This document shows, in pieces, positions 47,660-60,655 of a stretch of 64,000 nucleotides of DNA. The translations under genes and the position numbers were made by a program. The notes below the pieces were generated by a model, which saw nothing but the letters and a program-made list of their open reading frames with translations, did not search any database and was not told the origin of the DNA. The stretch's first letter is position 1. Each line of letters starts with the position of its first letter. The DNA comes from Caprella mutica. Taxonomy: Eukaryota; Arthropoda; Malacostraca; Amphipoda; Caprellidae. The DNA lies in the NCBI GenBank assembly GCA_947561585.1, contig CANNZV010001474.1, positions 87,766-151,765 of the forward strand, read 5' to 3'.

Positions 47660-48709
47660 GAGCCTCCTTGATGAATCACGGCTCTCAAGTCCATTCTAAT
47701 ATCTAATATCTACCGGTGCCAATAAATCGTCGTCAGATTTAATCAAAATTGCAATTAAATTTTCCCTAGCAGTCACTTCTTCTGACAATGTCCTGAAGGT
47801 TGGAGCCACTTTTCTGAGAGATCTGGACATGATTTCGGACCAAAACTCACAGTAAAGGCCGAGAATTGGTGTAGTTGTTTATTCTCGTCAACGTGCCTGA
47901 AATAGCACAATACATTCAAGAAATAGATATACAAAAATAATTTTAAACAATTCAGATTATACATAAATAATGTCAATAATATAGATGAGAAAATTACTTA
48001 CAGAAGGTTTTTTCTTGGTTATTCCAAACAATCAGTATTTCAGAATCACGTCTAAATATCCGATATTTAGAACAATATTGAGAAACTGTATCAATGATTA
48101 AGAAATCTAAAAAGACAGAAAACATATAAAGGAAACAACTTCATGTTAGAAATTCTACCGAAAAAGAATTTATTTAATGAAGGCACCTATTAGGGTGGAG
48201 GTGGAATATTTTTGCAGGTGATACTAGCCTAGCCACTCCAAGTGAGTAGCTTCATTTGCATTACTAATGATACTATCGAATGAAAGACCTTATAAATTAA
48301 AAGAAGATGCATGTTAATTTTATATTTTGTATTTATATGTTTAGTGTAACGAATAAGATGAATTATATTTTTGTCAAATGCTAAAGAAATGTAGAAGTTC
48401 AATTGTTTAAAATCAAAATGAAAATTAAAAAAAAATTGAAATCACGTTGAAAAACTGAAGGAATTTAAAATCAAATATAATTAATTCACACTGAGACTGA
48501 TACATTATTTAAATGACATCAGGGGTCATGTATTAACAGTATCGTTTCAATTTCAGCGCAAAAAGCCACATGGAGCCAGCCACTCACAGTCAGTGCCTAC
48601 TGGACATACGTTCGCTGAGAGAAAACGTTTGTCGTACCTATTTGCAACTCACTGCCACACTTCAAGGTCACGGGGGAAGAAACTGTACGCAGCGGTTACG
48701 ATGGGTTAA

Positions 48710-49033
48710 ACACAAAGTAACTTTGATCTTAATTCGGTTGCTGAGCTTATACAAAAGTCTACGTCGATGAACAAAGCTCACCTGGAGGCCACAATTAAAA
48801 ATATGGGTACAACGGAATACGACCTCATACCGAATTTGTTCAGTGATGTGTTGGTGTTAGTTTTGACCGTACTAATGGTGGGGATTTTAGTATGTGGATA
48901 CACTCATGCTAAAAAGATAAAAAGAGATGAAGACATGAATTTGTATGAGAAAAGAAGTTTAAAGTCCAATATGGCAACCGAGGCTTTTAATCAGATTAAA
49001 AATAGGGAACGCCCTTTAGAACAGGGAAATTAA
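48710..49033 (+). CDS. Small membrane-anchored protein, possibly an envelope-like C-terminus
   Basis: The frame is open from a TAA at 48707-48709 to TAA at 49031-49033, with the first ATG at 48767 (88 codons). Before the ATG, open sequence with spaced hydrophobic residues precedes LEATIKNMG. Residues about 27-45 (VLVLVLTVLMVGILVCG) form one strong membrane segment, followed by a basic HAKKIKR stop-transfer motif and a charged tail of about 40 residues. This layout fits the C-terminal anchor of a retroelement glycoprotein, which would suit the possible polypurine tract and LTR about 1 kb downstream. It also fits a small cellular membrane protein. There is no convincing upstream ectodomain in frame. 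Family not recognised. Confidence 0.35.
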   Translation, partial: TQSNFDLNSVAELIQKSTSMNKAHLEATIKNMGTTEYDLIPNLFSDVLVLVLTVLMVGILVCGYTHAKKIKRDEDMNLYEKRSLKSNMATEAFNQIKNRERPLEQGN

Positions 49034-50043
49034 CCAAGACGGTTAAGTATTTTAATGAACATGCAATTAACATCCAAGCGACGAATTTCATTATAATGCC
49101 TCATAAAATTCAAAAACCTAAAAGTAAAAAAATCAAAAGGTCATTAAGCATTTAGGAATAATTTAAAAAATTCAAATTAAATTAGAACATTACTTTAAGC
49201 TTCTAATTTTTAAGTATGGGTAATTTTAAGTGAAATTTAAATATAATTGAATTTAATTTTAATTTTATTTTTATTCTCGATGTTAATTTTAATATTTAGT
49301 TTTTTAAGTATTAAGATTGTCTCAAAATTTGATAATAAAATTGATCAAAATTCATAAAAAAGTAGATAAATTAATTAAGGAGTCACAATTTATGATATCA
49401 TAACCTATGATAAATGATAACGAATATTTCTTTTCATCAATAAAATAGGAATTTCATTAAAATAAAACATAAATAATTTAAACAAAAATATATTTTTACA
49501 AATTTTTTTTTTAATCATAAAACTTTTTTTTAACGTAAATAAAATAACAGCTTGAACAGCTAAGAACTATGTGCTCGAAGTCTCTGAAGATATTTAGAAT
49601 AATATTCTAAAAATTAGGAGGGGCGAGGTGAGATCTCAAATATATTAGGCAAGTTTTACATTTATAAAATGAAAAAATTGTTTATTTTGAACTGAGACAT
49701 AGTAGGTAGGAATAACTTAGAATATTTAGTAATTAATAAAAAATATTGTTAAAGCAAAAGTTAAGATTGTATAGGTAAGATAAAATTTTATGAAAAGTTA
49801 TTGATGCACTTTAGTTCTGAAACATTTTTAGAATGTTACAAACAATTGAATTAAACTTATATTTTTAAATTAATTTGCTAGTAATACAATTATAGCCAGT
49901 TCGAGAAATTTCAAGAGATCCAATACACAGATTTCCACTAACAGAGTGCGCATCTGAACACTGTCAACTATTGAGTAACAATGTTCAGAGATGCCAGCTG
50001 GTAGTCTTGGAAAATGCGGATTGTAACTTTGAAATTTTCGAAA
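49034..50043. other. Very AT-rich spacer
   Basis: No gene or repeat seen. If the preceding frame and the following LTR belong together, this would be an unusually long non-coding 3' region. Confidence 0.4.
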
Positions 50044-50065
50044 GGGGGGGGGGGGGGGGAAGCAA

Positions 50066-50318
50066 TGTAGTGATGCAAACACATTATTAATTGTGCCCGC
50101 ATAACTGCATTGGCGAACCTATATAATTATGTGTAATGAGCATTCACAGCTGGTTACCATTTGGCTCGCATGAGATTAACATCTAAATCTCAAGTCTTAG
50201 TTTGTGAGACAATTACTTGTGAGTGTTTAGTGATGTGCATAGTGTTGTAATATATGCTTGATTTAGAAATACAATCCCTTTTGAGTTATACCCAAAAGTG
50301 TTATTTAACCTAAATACA
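50066..50318 (+). repeat. Putative LTR (TG...CA) after a G-rich tract
   Basis: A tract AAAG followed by 16 G (50044-50059) and AAGCAA looks like a polypurine tract. The next bases begin TGTAGTGATGC, and a segment ending AACCTAAATACA at 50318 has the TG...CA form of an LTR. It contains CCTATATAATTATG as a possible TATA region at about 50120. The length of about 253 bp is reasonable for BEL or Ty3-type LTRs. No second copy is present in the window, so it remains unproven. Confidence 0.35.
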
Positions 50319-51003
50319 GTTGAGCATTGACCATAGGCCGGCCTGAGGTCGGAACCATATAAGCAAGTTGGTTCTAGGGCATGGCAATGAGTATTTAGTA
50401 AAAAGAGATTAATTGATTAAAAAAGAATCTGAAAGATAAGTAAAAGAGTAATATTCTAATCACTAGAGAACCCATACTGTGGACCGTTATAAGGTACCAC
50501 AGTTGATGAGATGGTTCCAAAGGGAACCATCACAATTTGGGAATTAATTACAATTATGAATAAGGTTTCTTATGAATTGAAGTTAAAGAACAGTACGTAG
50601 CTACACACTAACAAGCACATCTAAGCTGCGCATGACTAGTTCACTGCCCAACATGAAAACTGGTTTGAAAAGAAATGGAATGAATATAAATTTAACACTT
50701 GGATTCAGGTGAAGAAAAAATGCCATAGGTAATTAATTAAGAAATAAATTTTGACGAAACTGCTTTAAAATGAATATATTGAAAAATTGTGAACTCAACA
50801 CAAATGATATTCAAACTCTAATAATTAATGATTTATTAATCAGTGGTAATTACGTAGAAATATAGAGGGACAGGACATTTATGATCTGGGGAGCTGTTTA
50901 TATAAATATGTGGTTTTAAATTTGCGATGAAGAAAATGATGGTGGTATCAATTTAGAATAAGCCTTTGAATTTTCAGTTTATAATATTTTTAATTTTCTA
51001 TTA
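50319..51003. other. Spacer, nothing recognised
   Basis: A short palindromic motif, TAGGCCGGCCTGAGG, lies at about 50334. No supported frame. Confidence 0.4.
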
Positions 51004-51228
51004 CCATGCATAAGAGTATGTCAGTTGAAGCCAATTAATTGGCTTAGATTTGAAATGATCAAATCTCATATATGTCTAATTGGCTTTAAATTTTGAATTA
51101 TTTCATATGTTCCAATGCTAATTTTGGCTTGAAATCTTCAAAAAATGAGCCAAATTGGCTTGGCTCAGATTTTTTGTGAAATTTTGGCTCAAAAATTGGC
51201 CTACAATTTTCCAGCCTCTGAAACATGG
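51004..51228. mobile_element. 225-bp MITE with CCATG...AGAG ends, copy 1
   Basis: Left end CCATGCATAAGAGTATGTC and reverse-complemented right end CCATGTTTCAGAGGCTGG. The interior is rich in AATTGGCT and AGCCAATT words in both orientations. A direct relative begins at 56381, where the left end reads CCATGTTTCAGAG exactly, which supports the boundary. Confidence 0.6.
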
Positions 51229-51689
51229 ACAGAATCTATTACTGCTCATTACTTTCCTCATTACTATATTTTGAAATCAACAATTTAGTTCCAAAGCAGA
51301 CGTTAAGTACCAATTAAATTAATCATATCCTTCATATCTTCTTCAATATCGTGACTGTAGATCTTTTCCGTCATCTTCACTTTAGATCTTTTTCGATATC
51401 TTTCCCTTGCATCATTTCCATCCATTGTCCAGTATCATGACAGTAAACTATTATTCGTCATTACACTAACGTAGTCCAAACTGCCAGTCCGTGTGTCGTA
51501 AATATGATTTATGAACACTCTCTGAATTATTAGGGACATTGTCTCTTGTTTGATTAATTATCCTGGAGCTGTAGTAAGCTATTGTTAGGGTTATGAGGAT
51601 ATTGTAGTCAATATGATGACCATAAATATCTTGGAATACTTTTTCCACTCGCTTTTGACTGATCTGAAAAATCGACAGATTTTGCTCCA
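51229..51689. other. Spacer, nothing recognised
   Basis: The words ATCTTTTTCGATATCTT / GATCTTTTCCGTCATC repeat loosely at 51355-51410. No supported frame. Confidence 0.4.
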
Positions 51690-52045
51690 TGATCTATTGA
51701 TCAATCGATAGCGCAATCATCGATCGACTGCTACGTGCTCGAATGATATGGATTTATTTAGTTGTACATTTCATAAGTTAACCACCAATCGATTGCTGCG
51801 CGTTCGAATGATATGGATTATCACTTACACGTAAACAAGTAAACTTTAATGTCATTTGAACGCACTGCAATCAAGTGAATACACACCCTTATGAAGCGTA
51901 CCAATTAGATTGCTGAATTGAAATACTGCTATATCATTTGAACGTTCAGTAATTGATCAATAATTCCGTTCTCGATCAATGGTTGCACTAACAATTATTG
52001 TCAAATAGATTGCACAGCAAAATCGGTCAATATTGCAGATCAGTG
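51690..52045. repeat. Cluster of direct and inverted CAATCGATTGCTGCGCGTTCG words
   Basis: TCGATCGACTGCTACGTGCTC then GAATGATATGGAT (51721) recurs at 51787 as TCGATTGCTGCGCGTTC then GAATGATATGGAT, and appears inverted as CATTTGAACGCACTGCAATC at 51852 and CATTTGAACGTTCAG at 51936. It looks like a decayed foldback element. Confidence 0.5.
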
Positions 52046-55000
52046 AAACGCGCATGATATATTTCATTCTATTTCATGTTAGTTTTAAACCAGAGAAATT
52101 AATCATTTATAAGAAACCAGTCGTGAAAAGTTTCGTGAAACAGTATGAATTTATTTTTTCATATTCCTATCAATAATAACTCTTCCAAACTACAATTCAT
52201 TTTCGAGGTGAAAAATTGATAAATTACCTAACAAGGAATTTATATCTCAATTAAGATATACAAACATTCAGTTTCAGGTCAATCTTGTCCTATAAAGGAA
52301 GAATAAATGAATTCGTGTTCTATTTCGATGGCTTTCACCAAGTCATTAATTCAGAGGCAATTGACGACTGTTTTACTGACTAACAATGAGCGTTCGTTAA
52401 AAGGTACAGGAGTAAAAAATGTGGACTTTTATGACTGCCACTTGAAGGTATTCATACATCTATCCAATTGCCAAATGAAGGGAGTGGCAGATTATTTGAT
52501 TGCATAGGCTTAGTAAATGCTAAGTAAGTATTCCAATAAGCGGTACAAGCTGGACAAATTACGTAGCACGATAACACTACATACATATTATTGATAAGTA
52601 AGGCTGTGACAATATAGAAATTTAGATATCATAGTTCGCAAAAAATGTTACACAAGGAGAAAAATAAACCTTATTGTGTCATCCTAGACCAGCAGTATAT
52701 GGAATTTGATACTATTTCGTTTTGTTTTAAATATTCTTTGGATCTATGATATTCAAAGTGTAAATTCACTGCCCTATTTATAAATAATTGAAAACCTCAT
52801 ATTTAAATAAAAGAATATTCTGGAAACTATTTCAATAACTCTACTAAAAAACTAATATATATGTATAATAATTTCAGAAAGTGCTTCCAGTTTTATTCAA
52901 TTTTCATATACTAATTATAGCTTAATTTCACTTTCTATGGATTATTCATTTAAACAGCATCAAGGCGGAGTTCTGGAACTATTTAATTGCATTAGGTGGT
53001 TAGGCTTACATCAATCGGATATTGGAAATGCTGAACCGAATAATGAATCAGCTTGGATCTAATTCTTCATGAGCAATTTTAACTATAATTGAAATATTTC
53101 AAACTTTATGCCCTAAAATGAGTTATTAGTTCTATTTCAAATGATGTATCTGGTGCAATAATTTAGAGAAATTTCCCTTATACGGCCAGTTAACCTAATG
53201 TGTAATTGTTTATGTTTTAATTTATTTGATCAAATTGAGCACAATTGTTTTCTTCATATTAATTATATTTTTTTCATTGTTTAATTTGCCTATATATATC
53301 ATGGATATTATACAATATTTATCTTTTACTCGTTTAAAAGAATAAAGGGTGTAGAATGTTTTCAAATAGACTCTTAAATTTTATAATAAGATATGGCATA
53401 CAAAATTAAATTAAACAATACAATACTGCATCTAACACACTAATTAAAAAGTGATTACTACATAAAATACGATTACAAGCCAATGAGTTACTTGCACTGG
53501 CAGTACGATTAATTAAGATTGGTGTTTTATATAACTCCATAATAGCCTCACCAGGGTTCTCCATCCTGGAACTGTTTGTGGTGACTGGAAGGGAAGGGGG
53601 ATGGAAAGAAAAGACGTGTGTTTCTAAAGGGGAGTGGCTCACTTTTTACTTTTTTTTGAGTGACATTCTTGATTTTTTCAGATTTGACTATAATATAAAA
53701 ACAGACAATTTTTTCCTTAAGACAAATTTTACAAATATTAACATAAAGCATCTTCACACTCGGAAAATCGCCAAATTTAGACATTTTTTAAAATCCCTAT
53801 TTCTCCCTCAGTTTTAGGCCTAAAGACATATGGTTTGTTTCATTTAGTTCAGAATTTTGCACTCTACAATAATATGATTCGTTCCATCAAATTTGCAATC
53901 TCAAAAAAAAAAAAACAGTAAAAATTCAGAGAAATTTGGTTAGGTTCGAAATATGGTTACATTTCCCTATATATTTTTTACATGTTGCAAAATAACATAT
54001 CAACTGATCGCACATTTGTAGACAACTTTATTCCGAATAAAAAAAAACATGTCTCTAAGTCAAAAATTGAAGATGGAGTAGGCTTTAGAAATTGAAAAAT
54101 AAAAAGTGTTGCGAACGGCCGATTTTCGATTTTTTTTTATTTTTTCATATTTTTTTATAACAGCAGTACTATAGCGATTACATGAAAAATACAAGAAAAA
54201 AACAAATACTACTTCATACCATACCTTTTTTTGCTTCCCTCAGTTCTGCACTTGCAGACAACTTTCATACCTAATATTTTACTCATGATTTTAAAAATTA
54301 TAGGTTATAAGGTGTCATTTTATGCATTTTTTTTATTTATCTCAAATATCGGTGAGACACTCCTCTTAACATAAAGTCAAACCTTCCCATACATTCTGAT
54401 AGTTCAACTAATTCAGGTTACTACGTTCACCCTGCAATATAAAATATATATATGGTGATGTTAGAGATTACTTAATGAATGTTATATTTCATTCACTGTA
54501 CGTTTGTTTGCCGTCTAAAACCCTTATAGCCGGATTGTTACTACTTAGTTCACTCCTAAATTCTTTTATTAGTATTGAGCACTAAGTAAGATAGTTTAAT
54601 CGTTGAGAAAGGGTAAGGATACAACACTTCTTAACTCAAATAATAATCAGTTTTCAGTGTACACTTGTTTGAGACAAAACATTCAATATCAATCGTAATC
54701 ATTACTTATATCACAAAAATATTATTTCAATCTTTCAAAATAATTCTATGCTATCTTATGAAACTATTGTTTTTAACAATATCATTATTTGCATAGGATA
54801 ATATTTTTGAATTAGAATTTATTAATTCCTGGCCGAAATTACGATACAAAGGATGTGCTTCTTTTTGGAGTATCAATCCTCACCTCTTATAATTTTAAAA
54901 CCACTTGTTTCAGAATAAATCTAATTGCTTTGTCCTTTCAAACATATTCTTTTCTTCCATAAACATCGGAATGCACCGTTATCTTATTGGTATTTCATGA

Positions 55001-56380
55001 GTTAAGTCGCGATGAATGTGGTGCTCTCAAAACTGTCTGAAAAAGTTTGCCTTGGTGATATTCAAATCCCTCAAACTCCAAATAACTCTATAACCGAGAT
55101 TGACAGATCCGTACTATTTCAACATGTTAACACAAACATTAATTTATACATTATGTCAAATTTTCAACATCTTAGTTTTAACGGTTTTCCCAAGGATAAT
55201 ATACTTTACTAAAGGTTGACTGAACAGGAACAGCTGATCGATACGTCTGGCAGAAGCTGAAATTGGTGCCCAAGTCCCGTAATTAACCCCGAAATATGGG
55301 CAGTTGAGGTATTTACACAGCGATTTCTAGATTCTTTTTACTTTTTTAGTGATCTAGGAGTCTTAAAACAGTAAATGAAACATTTCATTATGATATGAAA
55401 TAATAATAAGTGCATTAAAAGACTCAATAAAATAGGACCATCTTGGGCACCAATTGAACCGAGTGAATAATTTCCTACTTCTAGCTGATGTATTTCAATA
55501 TTCGAGTCTTTTGTTTATTTTTTCAAACAATGAAGGCTATATCAAACTATTTTGGAGAATATTAAAGAATATAAGATACCTAGTTACCTGCAAATTACAA
55601 TAAATAGGTACCTATCTAAATTCATAGTGTGCAGTTTCAGAGTCTGCAGATAATAGGAAATTCTCTTCCAAGATCTTAACTAGCTAACTAGATGATATGA
55701 TATATAGGATATCAAATCATGAGAAAAATTAGTCACAATAGACTAGTACTGATAGTGTTTCGATTCAATATGTTCACAGGAAATAACAATTTAACATGTA
55801 AGCAAAGGAATTAATTCGAAATTGCTCTAAGTATGAATAAATACCTACCTTATCAACTACCTATCCTAAATCAAATTAGAAAGTAGGGCAGCTTTAGCCA
55901 ATATATTGACTAGAACCTACTCAGCCTAGCAAGTTAGGTACTAGCTACCTATAATTTTAGATCTAATACCTAATTTCAATTGGTGAGAGTATATAATTTT
56001 CTCTTATATGTTAGTAATAATGTTACCATGCTAATTTTCAATTTGGAGAGAATTTAAGATTATTTAGACATTTTAGAGAGAGATTATACTTCATTTTGGA
56101 CTTTTCGTCACTTTAGGAGAGTTTTGAACTCCTGGAGAGAAAATTGGTGAGTCTGACAGTCATGTTTTAGTACTAGGTACATCTTGTACATAGGTGATTA
56201 ATTAACATGTACCTATAGTTATAAACAGAGCAATGAATTCAGAATTGCTCTCAAAGATCTTGTAAATCTTTTTTGGACCTTAAATAGCTCTGAGCTCTCC
56301 AAGAATCTTGTGAAAATATCAGTATATCACATTATACCAGACACCAGTAACCTCTAACCTAAGTCCTTAACCAGTCTGCA
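52046..56380. other. AT-rich stretch without recognised genes
   Basis: Frames up to 79 codons only, overlapping one another on opposite strands near 53406-53817. The repeat 54368-54425 matches 1013-1070. No element ends recognised. Confidence 0.5.
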
Positions 56381-56580
56381 TTCCATGTTTCAGAGTGTGT
56401 CAGTTAGAGCCAATTAGGCTAATTAACTTCATCTTCAAAACTCTAATTTCCAGATACTTCTAGCTGGCTTAAAATTTTGAATTAGGCTAATCTAATCCCT
56501 ATAATATAATGGATGATGCCTGTTCCATGCCATGGTAATTTTGGCTTGAAATCATCCAAAAAAGAGCCATTTTCTCTAGA
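56381..56580. mobile_element. MITE of the 51004 family, copy 2 (right end lost)
   Basis: CCATGTTTCAGAGTGTGTC then AGTTAGAGCCAATTAGGCT aligns with 51004 onward, and TAATTTTGGCTTGAAATCAT (56539) aligns with the equivalent phrase at 51119. The expected right end is not visible. Confidence 0.55.
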
Positions 56581-57355
56581 TCCCTTCAAATGAATTCCAA
56601 TATCTTTGACAAGTTCCAAAGTGTGTATCTTGGTCACCAATATAATGGATTCTCCAAGATAATCCTGAATTAGTCAAATTGCCCTCCAAAATGATAGAAT
56701 AATCAAGTATTATCTCCAATTTAACATTGTAACAATGAAGAATATTAGAAATTGCTAGTCAATATGAATTATTGGACTGTCCAAGACTTCAAATAGCTTG
56801 TCATTAATGCCCATTAATTATAATGGCGAGAACTCCCTAGCTTTAGAACTTAGTATCTTTCAATAATTCTCATAAAATCAAACTGAAAAAGTATCACCTA
56901 TTACCAAGTTTTGAAGCAGGTACTTCTTGTCACCATTTTAATTTATAGCTTATGACTAGAACTTTTTCATTAATTAATATCTAACACAGTTAGTTTAGAA
57001 TCAAACATCAAATGATGAAACTGGTTAGGTAGCTATACAATTTATACAAAAAGTGAAGGATGATGAAGAGAACTTTGTTGTGCTTTTAAGTTTTTAACTT
57101 GGAAAGTATACCACCTCTCTTCTCCAAGTAGCTAATAGAGTTTGGGAATCTTACTCATGTACTTGTCTAGGATTTTGGACTCTTGTATACCAAGTTAGAA
57201 GTTGCAGAGTCTGGGAATACTAGCCAAGGTACTTGTCCAGTATTTTGGACTCTTGGAGAGTGGAAAATAGAAACTTGGGTAGTATATTATAATTTCCTCC
57301 TATGTAACAATGTTGAATTGGAGACTAAAAATGATAGTCCTCTTCTCTTGGCTAA

Positions 57356-57546
57356 AGGCCTTGTTACATGGTGCGAGTTGGCCTAGCCAGTTACAGTAGT
57401 GCAGCTACTCGTGCAGTGTGACCGCATCAGTCAAGCAACTGTTAAGGAAATTCAATGGTATTAACATTGAGCTACTGGCATGCGAGTACAGTGGGACAGC
57501 TGCTGTCCACTTTCACGACATTAACTCGCACCGTGTAACAAGGCCT
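57356..57546. mobile_element. 191-bp MITE with AGGCCTTGTTACA ends and TAA duplication
   Basis: Left end AGGCCTTGTTACATGGTGCG and reverse-complemented right end AGGCCTTGTTACACGGTGCG differ at one of 20 positions, and the inverted match continues into AGTT. TAA flanks both sides (57353-57355, 57547-57549), fitting PIF/Harbinger. Less AT-biased than its neighbours (CAGCTACTCGTGCAGTG). Confidence 0.8.
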
Positions 57547-57904
57547 TAAGGTTTTTCACATTATTTCACTTGGAATTGAGGGAAAAATGGGAACTTGGCT
57601 TTGATTTTTTTAATTCTCTCTATATGCGCATGTCAAATTAGAGAGTTAACAGATTACAGTACAAAAATGTTCAGTATACAGATCCATTCAAAAATACTAA
57701 ACTCTTCATAAGGCCTCTGGACTACCCATTATATTGGCTGGCATGTCAATACTACAAGTAGCTAATAGCTAAAGTATGACTGTGACACTACTTGGCACTC
57801 TATTGACAAGTCTAGAGAGTAATTTATTTTTGGTTTGCTATTTATTCTTAATCTTCTATGTAATAATGTTTATTTTAGGAGAGAAATATAGACATTTATG
57901 TTAA

Positions 57905-57969
57905 TGTAGCTTCCAGAGAGTAATTGGAGAGTTTACAATTATCTCTCCAATTACTCTCTAGAAGTTACA
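57905..57969. repeat. Hairpin with about 26-bp arms
   Basis: TGTAGCTTCCAGAGAGTAAT then TGGAGAG is followed, after about 11 bases, by CTCTCCAATTACTCTCTAGA then AGTTACA. A perfect core of about 17 pairs with few mismatches outward. No flanking duplication recognised. Confidence 0.75.
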
Positions 57970-58168
57970 TAAAATATGATGTAAAAAATACAACATAGTC
58001 AAATGTAGGTATAATGTTGTAGTTTGTAGTATTTAAAAGAAATTGATCATTTTGTAATATGGTCTTTGATCAACTCGCTGGTAATGGGAAAAATCAATTA
58101 TAATTATGTATATCAAAATATACCATGATTCAGAGTAGTGAATGGGCTAGGTACCCTAGGTTCAGAAC

Positions 58169-58392
58169 CTAGGGTACCTAGGTTCTGAACTATCGGACAG
58201 TTCCACATTTTCTGACACAAATGTAAAAATAATATATTTTTTTTAAATTTCAAATTTGAAACAGTGGTAGGATAAAGTAATACTTGTATCCCAAAATAAT
58301 TGTTTCTAATTTAAAATTAAGACAAGACTAATATCATTTTAAATTATTGTCCAAAAATGTGGAACTGTCTGATAATTCAGAACTTACCCTAG
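58169..58392. mobile_element. 224-bp MITE with CTAGGGTA...GTTCTGAA ends
   Basis: Left end CTAGGGTACCTAGGTTCTGA then ACTATCGGACAGTTCCACAT, and the reverse-complemented right end CTAGGGTAAGTTCTGAATTA then TCAGACAGTTCCACAT, are inverted over about 40 bases. A partial extra copy (TAGGTACCCTAGGTTCAGAA) sits just outside the left end in opposite orientation. A CTAG duplication is possible. Confidence 0.7.
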
Positions 58393-58840
58393 CTAGTATT
58401 TTCTACCTATTTACTTATATTGTGTCTAATATTTATAACCATTTTCTACATATTGAGACTGTCAAGTGATTTTATTTTATTTATTAACTAAACTGATAAT
58501 CCCAAATTTGTGTCCTTGATATTTAAAACTGTCCTTTAATTTTACTTTCAAACTTGTGTGGCAACCCTGTTACTGTACCTGTAGTTTGTAAACTAAGCAT
58601 TACAAATGGAGGCATTGATTAGTAAATAAACTGTTAATCAAGTTCAATCATATGCATAAAGTATTTATCATTGCTACTATTATTAGTTTGCTTCAAACAT
58701 GCATCAATCACGTCTAAACTCTTTGAATGTGTGCAGAGATTCCTGTGTCAAACTTTAAAGGTAAAAGTCTTTAGGTAAGAATAATTTGATTAGTAATTCA
58801 TTTCTCAGCACGTGTTTAATATAACACATATTTATTTCAG

Positions 58841-58964
58841 ACTCAAGAGAGGATTATGCCAGTCGCCCAAGTTGCAGTTGTTACATAAATCTGAGCCAGT
58901 TAGTCACCAACACCAACAGAGGTGTTAGATTGAAATTTTCCCCTCTTCTCATAAACATATTAGG
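58841..58964 (+). CDS. Candidate internal exon of an unidentified gene
   Basis: A strong acceptor (CATATTTATTTCAG, ending 58840) and a canonical donor (TTAGG followed by GTAAGT, exon end 58964) bound 124 nt. Only one of the three frames is open throughout; it reads SREDYASRPSCSCYINLSQL and ends FSPLLINILG. Joining to the next good acceptor (TATTTTCTTACAG, exon from 59362) keeps the frame, which then runs to a TAG at 59489-59491 (about 83 codons in total from 58841). I do not recognise the protein. A non-coding spliced transcript or chance splice signals are equally possible. Confidence 0.25.
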
Positions 58965-59361
58965 GTAAGTTATTAGTTAACAGTAAAATTGAGCTCGTAT
59001 GAGAGATATTCATTTTAAAGTACAAACGAAATTTCAGTTTTTGAGTCAGAAGTGGAGTTACGGCATTTGATTGATTTGATCTTCAAATCTAATTGATAAA
59101 TAATGTAATTGAACATTACATGTTATGATTTCGATTGATTCAAACAAGAAAGCCTAACCAATTCAGACTTGTTTCTGTAACACACTCTGTTGTATTAGGT
59201 TTTTGTTATTTCTTAACAACATGGAAAAAATAATTATCAGCTGTAGTTGATGAGAGTTTATTTTATCAGAACGCATCTCAAAAGTCAGTGTCTTATTGAC
59301 AAAAATAACAATCACTTCATTATGATCCGTCTGTTACTGAACGTTTCCTATTTTCTTACAG

Positions 59362-59491
59362 GCTGGTGAACTTGCTTATGACTACAAAATCTTTAGTTCT
59401 TAACTTCTTCAAGACCAAATTGAGGATTTCCTGGAGGTTCCTGTTGAATTGGATCTGTCACGATATCCTCGTGATCAATTCCTTCCTGTAG
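59362..59491 (+). CDS. Candidate following exon of the same unidentified gene
   Basis: Starts after a pyrimidine-rich acceptor at 59348-59361. In the phase set by the previous exon it reads LVNLLMTTKSLVLNFFKTKL and stops at 59489. In another frame the same DNA reads QIEDFLEVPVELDLSRYPRD and stays open to 59688, but a TAA at about 59400 separates that frame from the acceptor. Neither translation matches a family I know. Confidence 0.2.
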
Positions 59492-59691
59492 TGTTCTTTT
59501 TAAGACTTTTTGCACATTCGTGTCTATCTTCATATGTTAAATTCACCAGATATTTTAATCGTAAATGTCAAAGATTTTCTAGGAAACATGAAAATATTTT
59601 ATTATTCTCACTGGCTAAATTAGATTATGAAGAGTTTACCATGGAATTTAATTACACGTTTTTAGAGGTCATATTTACTTTTTTTTAAAGT

Positions 59692-60655
59692 ACGATAACT
59701 ATTTTGATAATTTTTAAAGTTTAACTGGGTAATAATACAAATCTAAGAAATAAAGAATATATTCAAATTAAATTATGCAGTTCTTTTTTATTTTCATTAA
59801 TATTCAAGGGACTAGGAAAATCTCCTCTCCAATTTGAAATATGACAAACTACTATATAATAGCTGAAATTCAAACATAAAGCTCCGTATACATGAGCTTC
59901 ACAAGATATAGATATGAAAAAAAAATCCCACCATTGTTTCTACTTATTGGATCATTTTGCTATATAGAACAATTAGATTCTTGGTCAGCTGTAAAGACTT
60001 TAAAAAGAAAGGTAATTAGGTTTTTGTAAGTTAATTATGCATCGGTAATGATACAAAAAATTAAAGAACCTATTTTTAGCGGGAATTATTGTAAATAAGA
60101 TGATTATCTAGCTAAGCAATATAGCTACATCATTATCATAAATAATATACATCACTATTATAAATAATAAACATCAATACAGGCCTCTATGGAGAATGCC
60201 CACTATTTGTGGAAACATTATGGACAGTAGCTAATTATGTAATCTCACAATATTTTTCAGATTTTCATCAAGAACTAACTTATGCACCATGTGATATAGT
60301 TAATTCTCGTGTGCCAAGGAGTAGAACATAGTGTCAACGAAGATAAATTACACTACATCCTAATTTACAAGTAGCTAATAATTATTTACACACCAACTAA
60401 TAAATAGATACATTCTAATTCACAAACTTACTAGCTAATTTTTATATTTATTTATCAAGTGAAAATTTAATGTAAGAGACATATTAGCTAATATTAAAAA
60501 GTTAGAAACTCACAGATATCAATAGTTCCTACAAAACGGTTTCATTAACAGCAGTTAGTAAGACTTATTTACAATGATCTAGAACAGTACAGAATATATG
60601 TGTATAATATCCGACATTCTGCATCAAAAATAACTAAAAATCTAAATGAATAGGA
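59692..60655. other. AT-rich spacer downstream of the transposase pseudogene
   Basis: No supported gene. If the P-like element has a terminal inverted repeat on this side it was not recognised. Confidence 0.4.

Noticed and set aside
53406..53817. Three overlapping frames of 78-79 codons on both strands
   Set aside because: Mutually overlapping short frames in AT-rich DNA with no domain signal.
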